From: Tillus elongatus
Taxonomy: Eukaryota > Arthropoda > Insecta > Coleoptera > Cleridae
Reading direction: 5' to 3'
Length of the DNA stretch: 64,000 bases
Assembly: GCA_964006375.1 (NCBI GenBank)
Contig: OZ023265.1
Coordinates: forward strand, 148,596,393-148,660,392
Both the position numbers and the translations under genes were made by a program. Of the stretch, positions 24,795 to 36,467 are shown piece by piece (position 1 is the first letter of the stretch; each line of letters starts with the position of its first letter). The notes beneath the pieces are model-generated. The model had not been told where the DNA came from. It worked only from the letters and a program-made list of their open reading frames with translations, and ran no database searches.

Positions 24795-25260
24795 GAGCTT
24801 CGAAATGGAAAATGGGCCTCTCTTACTTGTTACTTGGGTGTTGGGTTCCAGATGATACCGCCTTGTGTTAAACTTTGGCGGGTTTCGTGTCTACAAACGA
24901 CCCGGAGGGGTATAAACCCGGGTTTTGTGCTTCGAAATGAACAGGGGACCTCGATTGGGTGACGCTCAGGAGCAAGACTCGGTGCGATGTCGGCTTGAGT
25001 CTATCACTGATGGGTGTCGGGTCTAGCCGAACCCGGGGGAGATCAGAGATCCCAAGAGGTGGATTACAACTAGAGTATGAGGCCTCTTCTGTGAGTCTAG
25101 AAACGGACAAACGACCTAGCTTGGATTCTCCTCGGGTGCGGGACTTCATGATACCGCCTCGAGTCCAACATTGACGGATGTCGGGTCTAGACTAACTCGA
25201 AGAAGAAAAGCTCTCTTTGAGCTTCGAAACGGGCAAGCGACTTCACTCAGATATCAGTAC
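24795..25260. repeat. Degenerate GC-rich satellite, about 3.5 units
   Basis: Units begin with GAGCTTCGAAACGG or a variant at 24795, 24927, 25093 and 25219. Each contains GATACCGCCT..TGT, TGTCGGGTCTAG or a close variant, and a CCCGG/TCGAAG segment. Spacing is 132, 166 and 126 bp; the second unit carries an insert of about 35 bp. The unit is clearly richer in G+C than the flanks. The open frames at 24868-25174 are a by-product. Confidence 0.75.
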
Positions 25261-25269
25261 AGCTGTCAA

Positions 25270-27490
25270 ACAAACTTTTACCCTAAAAAAAAAGATCGAC
25301 TCCGCAGGAAGCTGAAGTTTATGACTAAAACTTAAGCAATTAGACGCGAGCCACAATAGACCTAAATTCGCCACGAAGGGACTGGAATAGCCCACTCACA
25401 CTGACTCTAATATAACCTATACAGTGTGTCCAAGATGCCCACTGAACGGCTGCCGGGGAGTGGGGGCCGTATAAGTATTGATTTTTCTCGATCATACCAA
25501 AGATTTTTCTGTGGGTGTCCTTAGGACCTTTAATCTAGTGGTTGCCCGTTGATTTGGCTTATCCCCAATAGAAGTGATTTTCCTCGTAAAAAAAAGTTTC
25601 GGATTATTTTGTACGGAATCCATTATAATAAGAGTGGCAGCGTCATCTTCATCGCGATCTACCTTAGTTTTCTTTGCAACTAATATGGACCTAGTAGGAA
25701 CTTAAGAATTTCTTTATAAATTTGTGCACCACATTTTAAGATGTAAGCTTTTGATTACATTTTTTAACCATAGCACTGTACCAAGTAAATTCGTTGCTCT
25801 ATCGACAATATTGATTGATTGATGAATAATTGATTTTGACGAAATTTCGTTTTGACTGTCAAGGAAATAGTTTCATTTTTGTTGAATTATTGTAATAAAA
25901 ACTCAGTAAACAAAAGTTTTGTTAACGGTTGCCATGAAAGCGAGAAGTAATTTTTGGGACTTAAAAGAATTTTCAACTAAATCGACCGATTTCTCTGGAA
26001 CGGAAAGGAAGTTTGGAACAGAGGTAACTAATTTAGATGTTTTAGAACAAGCAAAAAATATTATGAAGAAAATATTTTTCTCGTGAAATGAAAGCTCAGA
26101 AATGTTAAGCGTAAAACTCTGAAGGTAATGTAAGACGTTCCTGCAATATTTTTTCGAAAAATGAAACATTTCGAATTTTTTTTTATTGCAGTCAATTTTC
26201 TTTAATAACTTTTTTGTTAGCAAATCGATTCTTTTAAATTTTGGTATGCTTGTCGATAATTTAATTTTGTGGTTTATTATTAAGGTTAAATGATTTATTT
26301 TTTAAGAGGAAGATCTGAAACTGTCCTTGGCCTCTAGATAACGGCTCGTAACTTTTTGGTTAGAACATTTTTTCACAATTTGACAATACACCGTTGATTA
26401 AAAAGAAGATATACAAAAATTGAATTAGCACAATGAAAACACTGTTTTTGCCCTTAGTTTCCAATTTAAAAGAAAAACTTAAATCATTTGACATTTATGG
26501 CTCGTTTTGACATTCACTGTACACAAGGTTTATAATAGGTAGGTTGTCTGGTAACTCAGAGACGGTAGAGACGCGAGAGGAGGGTAATACGTCATGTGTA
26601 TTCCAGATACGGATATTTCCTATAGTTTTAGATTGCGTTTTGGTGTTTTAAATAACATTTATTAGACATTTGTGTAACGTTTAATGTGTTTGTTAAGGCG
26701 TCTCATCTGGAGGATAACACCTTTCAAATTTACATATTTCTTAGTAGTCTTCTTTGTTATAATATTTACCATCTGTAAAATACAATTTTAAGGGCGATTA
26801 GGAATAACCCAACAAGGGTCATTTTCTGCTTCTGCAAATGACCATAAATATGCTAACCTCTCTGTAGGTAGAATTCTATAGCATTTTAAGTTAGTGCTTC
26901 TATAGACTCAAAACAAGCAACAAGCTTGTGCTAACATAATCACTACTCATTTTGTTGAGTTCTTATAGACTCTAAAGCATACCAAATAAATAATTTTGTA
27001 TAAGTTTACAGTTGTTATTAAACGTTAAGTGTTACTAAAATCAGCGTTTAATTTAACAAAACATAATCAGCTCCTTCGAGTTAACCAAGAAACAAAAACA
27101 AATAAAATGTGGTACATCAGTACAAAACGTAATTAAAGAGTGTTTGCTAAAAAAATTATTAGATACGATCAGTTACAGATTTATTTTAATGTTAATTTTG
27201 TATGAAATAACAGTTAAATCTAAACTAAGGTCTCAAACAATGTTTTTGTTGAGGTTTTGTGTTATAACATAACTGCACCGTGAATCAACGGTATTACCTT
27301 AGTTATTCAAGCTTATTTTTATATTCAACAATTAAGTCGGTGAATCGTCATAAAGGTAGATAAGTATGTGTTTAATGTACAAGAACTCAATAAACAACTT
27401 AACCTAAACATCTCTTTAGATGCCCGGTAGAGTTGTTAGTAGTGTATTAATGCGCACAAATAATTCTAAAAACGTAATAGAAAGTGGAAG
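25270..27490. other. Unassigned AT-rich sequence
   Basis: A possible transposon-like end TACAGTGTGTCCAAGATGCC starts at about 25420, but no matching partner or transposase motif follows. The minus-strand frame at 25903-26223 and other short frames show no recognisable domain. Some of this 2.2 kb could be host intergenic or intron sequence. Confidence 0.45.
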
Positions 27491-27492
27491 AA

Positions 27493-28213
27493 ACATGCTT
27501 AGAATCCATCTGCAATGCATAAACCACAAGAAAAATTTCGTGCAAAGCACCCACAAGCAACTTAAGACAACAGGAGTAAATAAGGGTGCCTATCGAGGAA
27601 GAAGATAAAAAGGAGGTATAAACATAAATGCGAAAAAACAGCTTACCTGGACATATATAAGCTGTCTTTATCCCATTTTGCAGCTACACCTCCTTAAAAT
27701 TCTGTTTACCACGCACAGAACCCCTATTCGCCACAGGTCCCGTATCTTTTTTGGGGGCTATTCCCAAGAAATTTGTCTTGTGGTGTATGAATTGAGGGTG
27801 GTTGTAGACATGCAGAAGGCGAAGGATAAGACCCCCCGTATTTTGGGGGTGTCAGCCGGCATGGGACGAGAGTAGAGGTGGGTTGGGTGCTTCGTACTTG
27901 GGGCTTTTACTTCCCCTTCTGCATGCGTACAACCACTCTCAATGTGTAGACCACAAGAAAAATTTCTTGGCAACAACCTCACAGAAGGCTACGGGGACTG
28001 GGGCGAATAGGGGGGTAAACAGGATTTTAAGGAGATATATAGCTGCCAAATGGAATAAAAGCAACTTACATAGATCCGACTAACTTGTTTTTGTTTCGCA
28101 CTTTTCGTGACTTCTTCACCGCCCATCACCCCTGGTCCCATAATTTTCTTGGGGGTTTTTAGCAATAAATTGTTCCTGTGGCTTATGTATATAAGCGGGG
28201 TTCTAAGCATATT
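27493..28213. repeat. Nested foldback: two inverted copies of a palindromic MITE
   Basis: MITE a (27521-27786) and MITE b (27949-28186) each have imperfect inverted ends around ACCACAAGAAAAATTTCTTG and AGGGGT. The two MITEs plus about 30-45 bp of flank (TTAGAATCCATCTGCA outside, GGTGGTTGTAGACATGCAGA inside) are inverted relative to each other. The result is a larger foldback with arms 27493-27836 and 27905-28213. A third copy with the same flanks lies at 51072-51440. Confidence 0.8.
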
Positions 28214-28560
28214 TGTAAAGAAAAATTCGAAAAGCCCTCCTTGAGCTCATTTGCAAATTTACCAGGTATTATTATACCTATATTATTAATGTACTTATTG
28301 CGCTAGCACAATTTAAAATTAAACATAGGGTTTTTGCTTAGAAATTGATTGAATAATTATTAACTTTCTATTTTGTATGTGTAAAAATACATATCTACCC
28401 AAATATTATAAGCTTAAATAATTTACTTATTGTTATCAGTTTCATGTTATTAAATGAGGCATATGCAGTAATATAGGTAATAAAACTAATATACTACACA
28501 GCTGGTTTTACACCAACAATAAAAATAGTTCGTACCTGGTCTTGTATATTTGTTCGCTGA
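28214..28560. other. AT-rich spacer, nothing recognised
   Basis: No shared module noticed. Confidence 0.45.
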
Positions 28561-28718
28561 GAAACTGCAGATTGATCACCAGGTTCAAAATTTTTTCAGA
28601 TGGAACTGGTCCGAATTTTCTATCTAACGAACGTATCAAAGCCATTTACTAATGGGACACGCCTGGAAAATCACCTAAATGGGCCAGTTATTTTTTTAAG
28701 CTATCGTGATGATATCTA
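28561..28718 (-). repeat. TA-module repeat fragment
   Basis: AACTGGTCCGAATTTTC and TAACGAACGTATCAAAGCC match 39660-39700, the part of the module facing the microsatellite. It is cut off by the mariner-like element at 28719. Confidence 0.5.
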
Positions 28719-29487
28719 CAGGGTGTTTTAAAAATGATGGTCTATGTTACAGGTACACATTCAGCACAAAAAAAATTAAAAAAAGACTACTTTTTCATAT
28801 AAAAATGGGTCCTCAAATGCTTAGTTTTTTAAATACAGCGTGTTAAAGTTATTTGTTTTTGTCAGTTTTTCACAAATAAGTCCGAGCAAATTAAAATTTT
28901 GACGTGGAAATTGGCATGTAGGGGTTTTCCAGGGCAAGAAATTGAAATATGTTATTGTTAATAACACTGCTGGCAGAGGGCACCACCTGTAAGACATGGC
29001 TTGCATTCAATTGGCTATAATTTTTTGACACCCAGTAATATCGACCTACCGTATAGCTACATTGCTGCCCTTATCAATTGTAATAAAATAATGTATACTT
29101 GATTTAAATCTCTCAGACACACCATTTTCGAGATATTTCAATTTTTGTATGTTGCTGTCGCTCAAAAAGTAATTCTGCGACAAATCATAGGAATACATTT
29201 TTCACCTTTTAATTGCTATCAGTATGTATAAACTTAATTTTCTTATGCTCTAGTTAAAAATTAAAATCTTACCAGAAAAGAGAACTGGCAAGACACAATC
29301 ATGAAGATAAAATAAAAAACCATGAGAAAAAACTTTGAACAAACCATTTAACAAAGTGGTTTCCATCGTTACGGGACTTGCCTTTTGCGTTTTCGTCGTG
29401 ACATATACTACATTTGACTTTTACGTTTGAGACTACTCACTATTTTTAAGTAATTAATTGTATTGTCCGTAATTTTTCTAATTAAAT

Positions 29488-29661
29488 ATGGAAGTCTTTA
29501 CCAACAATGAACTAACAGACATGCATGTTATGTATTCACGGGCTTTTGGTAACTGTTATGAGGCGAAACGACTGTATGAAGAAGCCTTCCCAAATCGGAG
29601 AATTCCAGACAGAAGGATGTTTCAATGGATTGACATCCGTCTGCGAGAAACAGGTACATAG
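29488..29661 (+). pseudogene. Transposase N-terminal helix-turn-helix (57 codons)
   Basis: Begins MEVFTNNELTDMHVMYSRAFG, with the typical AxRLYxExFPNRRIPDRRMF segment. It ends LRETGT and a TAG stop exactly where the family has LRETGS followed by the second DNA-binding domain. All of the second domain and the first catalytic Asp are missing downstream. Confidence 0.8.
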
Positions 29662-29774
29662 TCACATTATCTAATACATCGATCTGTCTCTTTCGAATAT
29701 ATTTTTTTTACCAGGTACCCTTAATAAAGTTACTGCTGATCGATTTTTTGACCACACAGACTTAATCCTACAAC

Positions 29775-30179
29775 TTATCTTGAAATCCTGCAAAACCAAC
29801 TAAATGGATTATTAGAAAATTTACCTCTTGACATAAGACATAACCTGTAGTTTATGCATGACGGAGCCCCCCCCCCCCCCATTTCGCTATAATGTCATAA
29901 ATTACCTAAGCAATACTTTTGGACGCAGATGGATACCTCAGCCATGGGCTGCTCGATCAACTGATTTAAATCCTATGGACTTTTATTTATGGGGGCATCT
30001 CAAAAGTATTGTTTATGAAGCAAATGTTGAAAATATTGATGATCTGCAGCAAAGAATTGTACTTGGATGCGAACAAATTAGAAATACATCAGTAATATTT
30101 CACAGAGTACGACGTTGTATGCTCCGCAGAATACGAAAGTGTATTGAAATGGAGGGTGGCCGTTTTGAACATTTATTGT
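29775..30179 (+). pseudogene. Transposase catalytic C-terminal half
   Basis: The frame carries FMHDGAPP (second catalytic Asp, about 29856). A run of 14 C at 29867-29880 replaces the usual CCTCCTCATTT-type codons. Next come RWIPQPWAARSTDLNPMDFY (third Asp, about 29960), LWGHLKSIVY and the terminal GGRFEHLL with stop at 30179. There is a stop codon just before FMHD. The family match is clear; the length of the C-run should be treated as uncertain. Confidence 0.8.
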
Positions 30180-30714
30180 AGTCAGGTATCATATAATGTT
30201 ATAAGCTTTTTTATTTGTTGTTAAAATTTGCAGAAAATACAATTAGTTACTTGAGCGACATCGACATAGAAAAATTGAAATATCTCGAAAATGGTGTGTC
30301 TGAGAGATTTGGATCGAATATACATTTTTTGCTTACAATTGATAAGGGCTGCAATGTAGCTAGCTATACGGTAGGTCGATATTACTGGGTGTCAAAAAAT
30401 TATAGCCAATTGAACGCAAGCTATGTCTTGCAGTTGGAGCCTTCTGCCAGCAGTGTTATTAACAATGACATATTTAAATTTCTTTTTCTTTCCTCAAAAA
30501 CCACCGCATGCAAACTTTCACGCCAAAATTTTAATTTAACTCAGACTTATTCGTGAAAAACTGACAAAAACAAATAATTTTAACACGCTGTATTTAAAAA
30601 CTAAGCAATTGCGAATCCATGTTTATATGAAAAAATAGTCTTATTTTTTTGTGCTGAATGTACCTGTAACATAGACCATCCTTTTTGAAACACCCTGTAT
30701 AAAGGCTCTTCCAT

Positions 30715-31005
30715 CAACAACAGATCAGTATCTTGACGACAGATTCCAAACGGATGGATAGAAAGGCGTTTCCTCATTTAATAGTCTTCGAGGTCACCGG
30801 ACTTAGTACCATTGGACTTTTTTATACGAATATCTAAAAAGGGAAATCTATGCACACCAACCCATGAACCTATAGCGCATTGCTATTAAATGCCGTCTGA
30901 TAACACCTGAAATGCTTCAAAACGTGAGAAATTGATTTGAAAAAAATTGTATTTTGCATGGAGGCTGGTAAAGGTCTTTTTTACGTTTTCTCACGTAATG
31001 TTTCA
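30715..31005 (+). pseudogene. Second mariner-like transposase C-terminal relic
   Basis: Across two frames: RF...RKGVSSFNS, RSPDL-like PDLVPLDFF (decayed), YEYLKREIYAHQPMN, then IKCRLITPEMLQNVRN and FCMEAGGK. The block CRLITPxMLQNVR matches the element at 15577-17461 better than the neighbour at 28719, so it is a different, older element lying just outside the TA of the latter. Confidence 0.65.
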
Positions 31006-32360
31006 GTTGCTAGATAAACCCATGTTTATTAAATGTTTCACAAGGCTTTTAAAATTTTCAAAAGGTAATCAGATTTTTTCTATGAAAATTCACTAAAAGC
31101 AAACGTTGTAAGAAGTGTTCTGAACAGAAAGGTTTGTTTTAAGAAAGGTTTTGGCATTTTCAATTACTACCTATTACAATTATTTAAAAGTCTTTTTGAA
31201 CTCTTTAAATGTTTCTTGGAGACTGTTTGCCTACCCTTTTTAGTCGTTCTTAAATGTAAAAATTATTTTTGAAACGTAAGCGTACGTAACTACCTACTTG
31301 AAAATGCTACTTTAAATATCAATGTCTACAATAATATTATATGATAAGTTTTCTACGAAAGGGCAAAAATAAATCAATAAATAATCACATTATCCTAATA
31401 ATTCAATAGGTAGATACGTACAGTAAACTTTATGGCATCTTATTTTCTTATATGAAAGGTTATTGTCATCAAGAAAAAATAAATAAACACACGCCTACCA
31501 ATAATATAACAATAATCTGTTTAAAGCAAACAAGCCTATAAATATTGATACCGATACATACATTTGACACCTACGAAATCTTATAGGTATCACAACGATA
31601 CGATAGAATCACGTGACAAAAACAAATTAGCATCTCTCCCTGACAAAAATTGAAACACGCCAATAGTAACTCCCCTATCTGATTGGTAGTGGAGAGAGAT
31701 GTGGACACGCCCTAGTGTCAGAGCCACCTTGCACAAACTCCGCCTCTGGGACCCTTCTAAAACCAGCTTGTATCTGTCCATTGTGACCAGAATCTCAGTT
31801 AGCTGTGGTCTCTGTTACGTTAACCAGTTTAAAGCTTTGAAAGCTTCACGTTACAACAATATTTTCATTGAGAAGATATGAGAGACTGAGAATAAACACG
31901 CGCACGGATTTTGTTTTAACGCTTTGGTTTCTGTGGTTGTTAATTCGGACGTCAGATTTAAATTTAGACCATAGGTGTGTAATTTTAGACCCTGTAACAT
32001 ATTAGAAGTCTCAAGGATTGTGTTTTTGTTTCAGTGTCTAACTGCGCGCGATAGTTCAAGAGATTTATATCTAAAGTGGTTTTTGACTGAAGTGTTTTAG
32101 CCGATTTTTTTATAGACTTGGTGCTTGCCTACAGGTTTGTTTTGTTTTTAGAAAGGTAAATAAACTGTTGTAATATAACCTAAACAGAAACACTGATTTT
32201 ATAAAATGGAATTTAGGACACTTATGGATATATAGCTACGTTTAGAATTTGAATTACCTAGCCATGTATACTTGCTAAAGTCGCTTACTCCTACTTTATT
32301 TTAAATATATCATAAAAATGATTTTAAGATTTAACAAAGCTGAAAATATGTATGGTTTTA
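31006..32360. other. Unassigned sequence with a GC-richer island
   Basis: 31590-31800 is less AT-rich than the flanks. It holds CACGTGAC (E-box, about 31611), ATTGG (CCAAT box inverted, about 31682), ACACGCCC and CCGCCTCTGGG, which are common in promoter regions. There is no adjacent gene and no TATA/initiator pair. No transposon motif was noticed in the rest. Confidence 0.4.
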
Positions 32361-32365
32361 TTAGC

Positions 32366-32587
32366 AACCTCGGTGGTCCAGTAATAAGAACGTGTGCCTC
32401 TAAAACCAACTTTGGTTTGGTTCCCAGTAGAAATGTCATTTTCTTTTCAGTTCGTACTATAAAAACTTAGGTTGTGCATTCTCTTTTAACAAGTTGAATG
32501 CCTGCACGTTTCGTACTTCAGAGGGGCCGTAAAGCCATTCATCCCGTGTATCATATAATATTGGTTACGTTAAAAATCACTACAATT
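32366..32587 (+). repeat. tRNA-derived SINE, copy 5, left part
   Basis: Head with TGGTCCAGTAA (box A, decayed) and GGTTTGGTTCC (box B, decayed). The body follows the family order (TGCCTGCACGTTTCG, GTAAAGCC, CCCGTGT, GTTAAAAATC). It is interrupted at about 32586 by Jk-A copy 3. Confidence 0.75.
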
Positions 32588-33560
32588 CCTCTAAACTATA
32601 TCCAATGAATGCAGGAGTTCCTCAAGGTTCAGCTTTAGCCCCTACTTTGTTTCTTCTCCACATCAATGACCTCCTCTCTAGCACATCCAACCCAGTTCAC
32701 AGTTACGCGGACGACAGCACCCTCCACTCAAATATACAATATTCTAAGCCTGTCTCTTTAGCCCAATTAGATGAGGATCGCAGACTCATCGAGGGTTCTG
32801 TCTCCGTGGATCTCCAAAAAATATTAGACTTGGGAAGTAGAAATCTTGTACAATTCAACCCCACCAAATCTCAGGCTTGCTTTCTTTCTCATAAGAGATA
32901 CACCAGCCCTAGACCGATCACAATAAACAACCAAGTTATTTAAAGTAATGAGTCCATTACACTTGTTAGCATTTTGTGGAACGAAATCTCAATTGGCACC
33001 AACATGTCTCATCAATTGCAGAAGCGGCTGCTAAGAAATTATGTTTCCTCTTCCAGGCTCGCAAATACTTTTCACCAGCTAATCTCTATACCTTATATAC
33101 TTCACAAATAAGACCAAACCTCGAATACTGCTCCCACATCTGGGGTGCTGCTGCCGCTTCTACACTCGCTATTCTGGACTCCATTCAGAAGAGAGCTGAG
33201 CCTTGCCCACCGACGTGCCGTTGGTGACCTCTCTCTCTTTTACAGATATCTGCACGGACACTGCTCAGAGGAGCTTTCTTCCATAGTTCCTCCACCTGCT
33301 GCCCCCAACAGATCTACCAGGGGAACAGAGCGAATGCACCCTCTTACTGTCCAGGTCACCAGACATAGAACATCTTGTTATGCCCGCTCTTTCGTCCAGA
33401 GGACTTACAAGTTGTGGAATTCCTTGCCGGCGCATGTTTTTCCTTCTCCTCCGAACCTTCAAGTCCAGAATTTACAAGTTGCCTCTTTCCTCCTTGTCGA
33501 CACCCACAGTACGATAGTATTTACGCTGTAAGCCTTCGTGGTGTGTTGTTGATATAAAAA
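32588..33560 (+). mobile_element. Jk-A copy 3: short 5'-truncated retrotransposon inside a SINE
   Basis: Starts within the palm (AGVPQGSALAPTLFLL) and retains the catalytic SYADDSTLH near 32700. It keeps the thumb, the YKLWNSLPAHVFPSPP segment (missing in copy 1) and the 3' UTR, with an A-run at 33556-33563. A stop at 32941 and a deletion near 32975 break the frame, and about 50 bp are missing near 33200 (the GDPTLTQR segment). Its neighbours on both sides are the two halves of one SINE. Confidence 0.88.
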
Positions 33561-33566
33561 AAAACT

Positions 33567-33660
33567 TTTCACAGAAAGGGAAGGATTTCAGCAAAATGTC
33601 GATGATGATGATGAGGTGAAATTGCTCCCTGGCGTCGGTGATTAGCTAAAGTCGTTGAAT
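33567..33660 (+). repeat. tRNA-derived SINE, copy 5, right part
   Basis: Continues from the left part: ACAGAAAGG.AAGG.TTC.GCAAAAT, then GGTGAAATTGCTCCCTGGCG and AAAGTCGTTGAATAG, matching the tail of copy 3. A small (GAT)n sits at 33599-33613. Confidence 0.72.
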
Positions 33661-34070
33661 AGATCGACGCTAAAAAAACAGGATACACGTTTTTTATTTA
33701 GTGAAACGCTTCGACAACTGTGGGCTTCAGCGGAATAGATTATTGAAATTATGGAATGTATCACTGATATTTAAATTAGCTCTCAAACAGAACTCATTAT
33801 CCACCTGACACACGAACTCTCAACGGAGCAGACGTGTCAAAGTTGACAACCCGACGTTATCCGGTTTGTCCACAGAGCCACTTCGGCTCAAATATGAACC
33901 TTATTTAAGTTGATAAATCTAGATATATAGGTACTATAATTATTTTTTTGAACATTGAAAATCTGTTGAATTCGGGTTCGGTAAAACAAAAAATGCTGTT
34001 CGTGTCATAGAATGCGTTATCTTCATTAAATACCTAGTTAAAACAGTTTCGATCTTTGCTTACATTAAAG
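33661..34070. other. Spacer, nothing recognised
   Basis: No coding motif or shared repeat noticed. Confidence 0.45.
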
Positions 34071-34340
34071 TTCAGAAACGGAATATCTGCCTCTTCTATC
34101 AATTTTGTCATCGAAATTGCTTCTCAGAAATTGCAGCATTAATATATTTTTTCGCTATTTCTAATCGGCAAGGCTGCTCTAGTTAATAAGCGCCTGCCTT
34201 TGATAACAAATCATTCACTTCACGGACAGATTGCTGGTTATTTTCTCAAACATTAAAGCTATGGAATGCCGCTCTGGCCGACATATTTTCTCGCACTTAA
34301 TATCTAGTTATTTGGGAAGTGACGTAACACCCATTTTGTG
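34071..34340 (+). pseudogene. Jk-C fragment, 3' end
   Basis: CTGCCTCTTCTATC, CGAAATTGCTTCTCAG and LKLWNAALADIFS match the 3' part of the Jk-C element at 2890-3090 at both DNA and peptide level. It is much decayed, with no tail. Confidence 0.65.
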
Positions 34341-34407
34341 GCAAAACAATAAACTTATATAGTGGACTTCAAACAGATCAACTCATCTACCGATTTTAAA
34401 ATACCTG

Positions 34408-34590
<183 letters not shown>

Positions 34591-34821
34591 CTTTATATAT
34601 TATAATTAATATTATTATGATACTACTATCATGACAAAGTTTTTTTTCTAAAACACAAGTTATTTAGTTATTTCTCTACAATGAAGAGGGCTAGATCAGA
34701 TAGTCACTACCACGAATGCACAATTAGACTGGTAACCAGATCACCGTCTAAAGTGTGGTCATTTTTGTAGCCCAGACAAGGACATACATACTAAATCAAT
34801 TGACATTTGAATATATGAATA

Positions 34822-35003
34822 ACAATTCTGGACGCAGCAAGTGCGTTATTGTAGCGAATTTTCATTAAATTCTTCAAATTTGCATAACTCAATTTTGTAT
34901 AAACCTAGAAAGTTGAGTTTTGGTACGTAATAAGGTATTTACCAGGGTAAAATACCAATCAAATTTCATCAAAATCGGTTAATAACTTTTTAAGTTACCT
35001 TGT

Positions 35004-35051
<48 letters not shown>

Positions 35052-35232
35052 CAATTCTGGACGCAGCAAGTGCGTTATTGTAGCGAATTTTCATTAAATT
35101 CTTCAAATTTGCATAACTCAATTTTGTATAAACCTAGAAAGTTGAGTTTTGGTACGTAATAAGGTATTTACCAGGGTAAAATACCAATCAAATTTCATCA
35201 AAATCGGTTAATAACTTTTTAAGTTACCTTGT

Positions 35233-35308
<76 letters not shown>
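34822..35308. repeat. Exact 229-bp tandem duplication of a GCAAG-MITE half plus (TA)n
   Basis: 34822-35006 and 35051-35235 are identical by eye over 185 bp (GGACGCAGCAAGTGCGTTAT at the start, AGTTACCTTGTGGATA at the end). Each is followed by (TA)n, of about 44 bp (35007-35050) and about 73 bp (35236-35308). It looks like a recent duplication through the microsatellite or an assembly duplication. Confidence 0.93.
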
Positions 35309-35309
<1 letters not shown>

Positions 35310-35310
<1 letters not shown>

Positions 35311-35552
35311 TATACAGTACTCGTCGGAATACCTTATGGTGTATTCATGGTCACTGGCTAATTCTCACTTATTTTATAAGACAACCAATTAAGGCATTTT
35401 GAATATTTTGTTATGACAAATATTTAAAGCTGTAAGTAGTTGTTTATGGGAAAATAACTAACAACTTTTGTTGAGGTTATTAACAGAATTGGGGCTTTTC
35501 TTTAAACAGCTCTAGCTTTTGAATCTAAGACCATAATAATAAATAAATGAAA
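35310..35552. other. Spacer, nothing recognised
   Basis: No shared module noticed. Confidence 0.45.
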
Positions 35553-35880
35553 CGTCTGGGCGCAGCAAGTGCGTTATGGTAGTGCATTTTCATGGAAATG
35601 ATCTGGCACCAAATATTTTTTATAACTCTTATTCTTGTTACATAGAAATATAAATTTTGGTATATAGTTTCCTTCTAATATCGTCAACTTACGTACTAAA
35701 TTTGGTTAACTTAGCTTTTCTATTTGTTGATATAAAAAAAAATCCGTAAGAAAATCCACAATTTTACCTAAAAACCTAGTTCTATTTTGCTGGATAACAA
35801 AAGTATCCAAGCCACTTACAAAAGGAAGGTACGTGCCAAATTTTATCGAAATCGGACCATTATTTTTTGAGTTATCGGTG
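35553..35880. repeat. GCAAG-MITE left end joined to a TA-module (minus)
   Basis: GCGCAGCAAGTGCGTTATGG starts at about 35559. By about 35750 the sequence has become the module that faces microsatellites (AAGCCACTTACAAAAGGAAG, ATTTTTTGAGTTATCGG). Confidence 0.65.
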
Positions 35881-36120
<240 letters not shown>

Positions 36121-36467
36121 ATAAATACCATTACAGTAAGACAAATTTCACATCCGGATATCTTGGACTTGAGCAGGAAGAGCTTACACACACATATAGA
36201 CAAAGTACATCATCCCGCTTTTTCACATTCTAGTGAAAAAATAGAACGATGGAGTTTACGCGCATCTTGGTTACTCGAGTTATTTATAAATGTCAAATCT
36301 ACCGTTAGCCGTCAAAACTTTATACCTAATATACATTTTCCTAGCGAAAATTTTGATTAAAAAGCGGATATTCTGACATCAAAGATAAGATGAATATGTA
36401 TTTATACATGTGGATTTGTTTATGATTAACAGAATTGCAAAGGAGCTACAGTCTCGATAAAAACAAA
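36121..36467. other. Spacer, nothing recognised
   Basis: No transposon or coding motif noticed. Confidence 0.45.

Larger units (their letters stand above)
28719..30697 (+). mobile_element. Mariner-like element with about 460-bp inverted terminal repeats
   Basis: The element is 1979 bp, starts CAGGGTGTTTTAAAAATGAT, and is flanked by TA on both sides (28717-28718 and 30698-30699). The left TIR is about 28719-29181 and the right about 30229-30697, with many colinear blocks (TACAGGTACACATTCAGCAC, CAGTGTTATTAACAAT inverted, TCTCGAAAATGGTGTGTCTG inverted). Between them lie two separated transposase pieces. The 5' piece stops after the first helix-turn-helix, and the first catalytic Asp has been deleted. 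It is a non-autonomous derivative. Confidence 0.87.

Noticed and set aside
24868..25174. Overlapping 71-93 codon frames on both strands
   Set aside because: They lie on the degenerate satellite; the apparent peptide repeats follow from the DNA repeat.
25420..26520. Transposon bounded by TACAGTG and CACTGTA
   Set aside because: The match does not extend beyond the first bases and no transposase motif lies between them.
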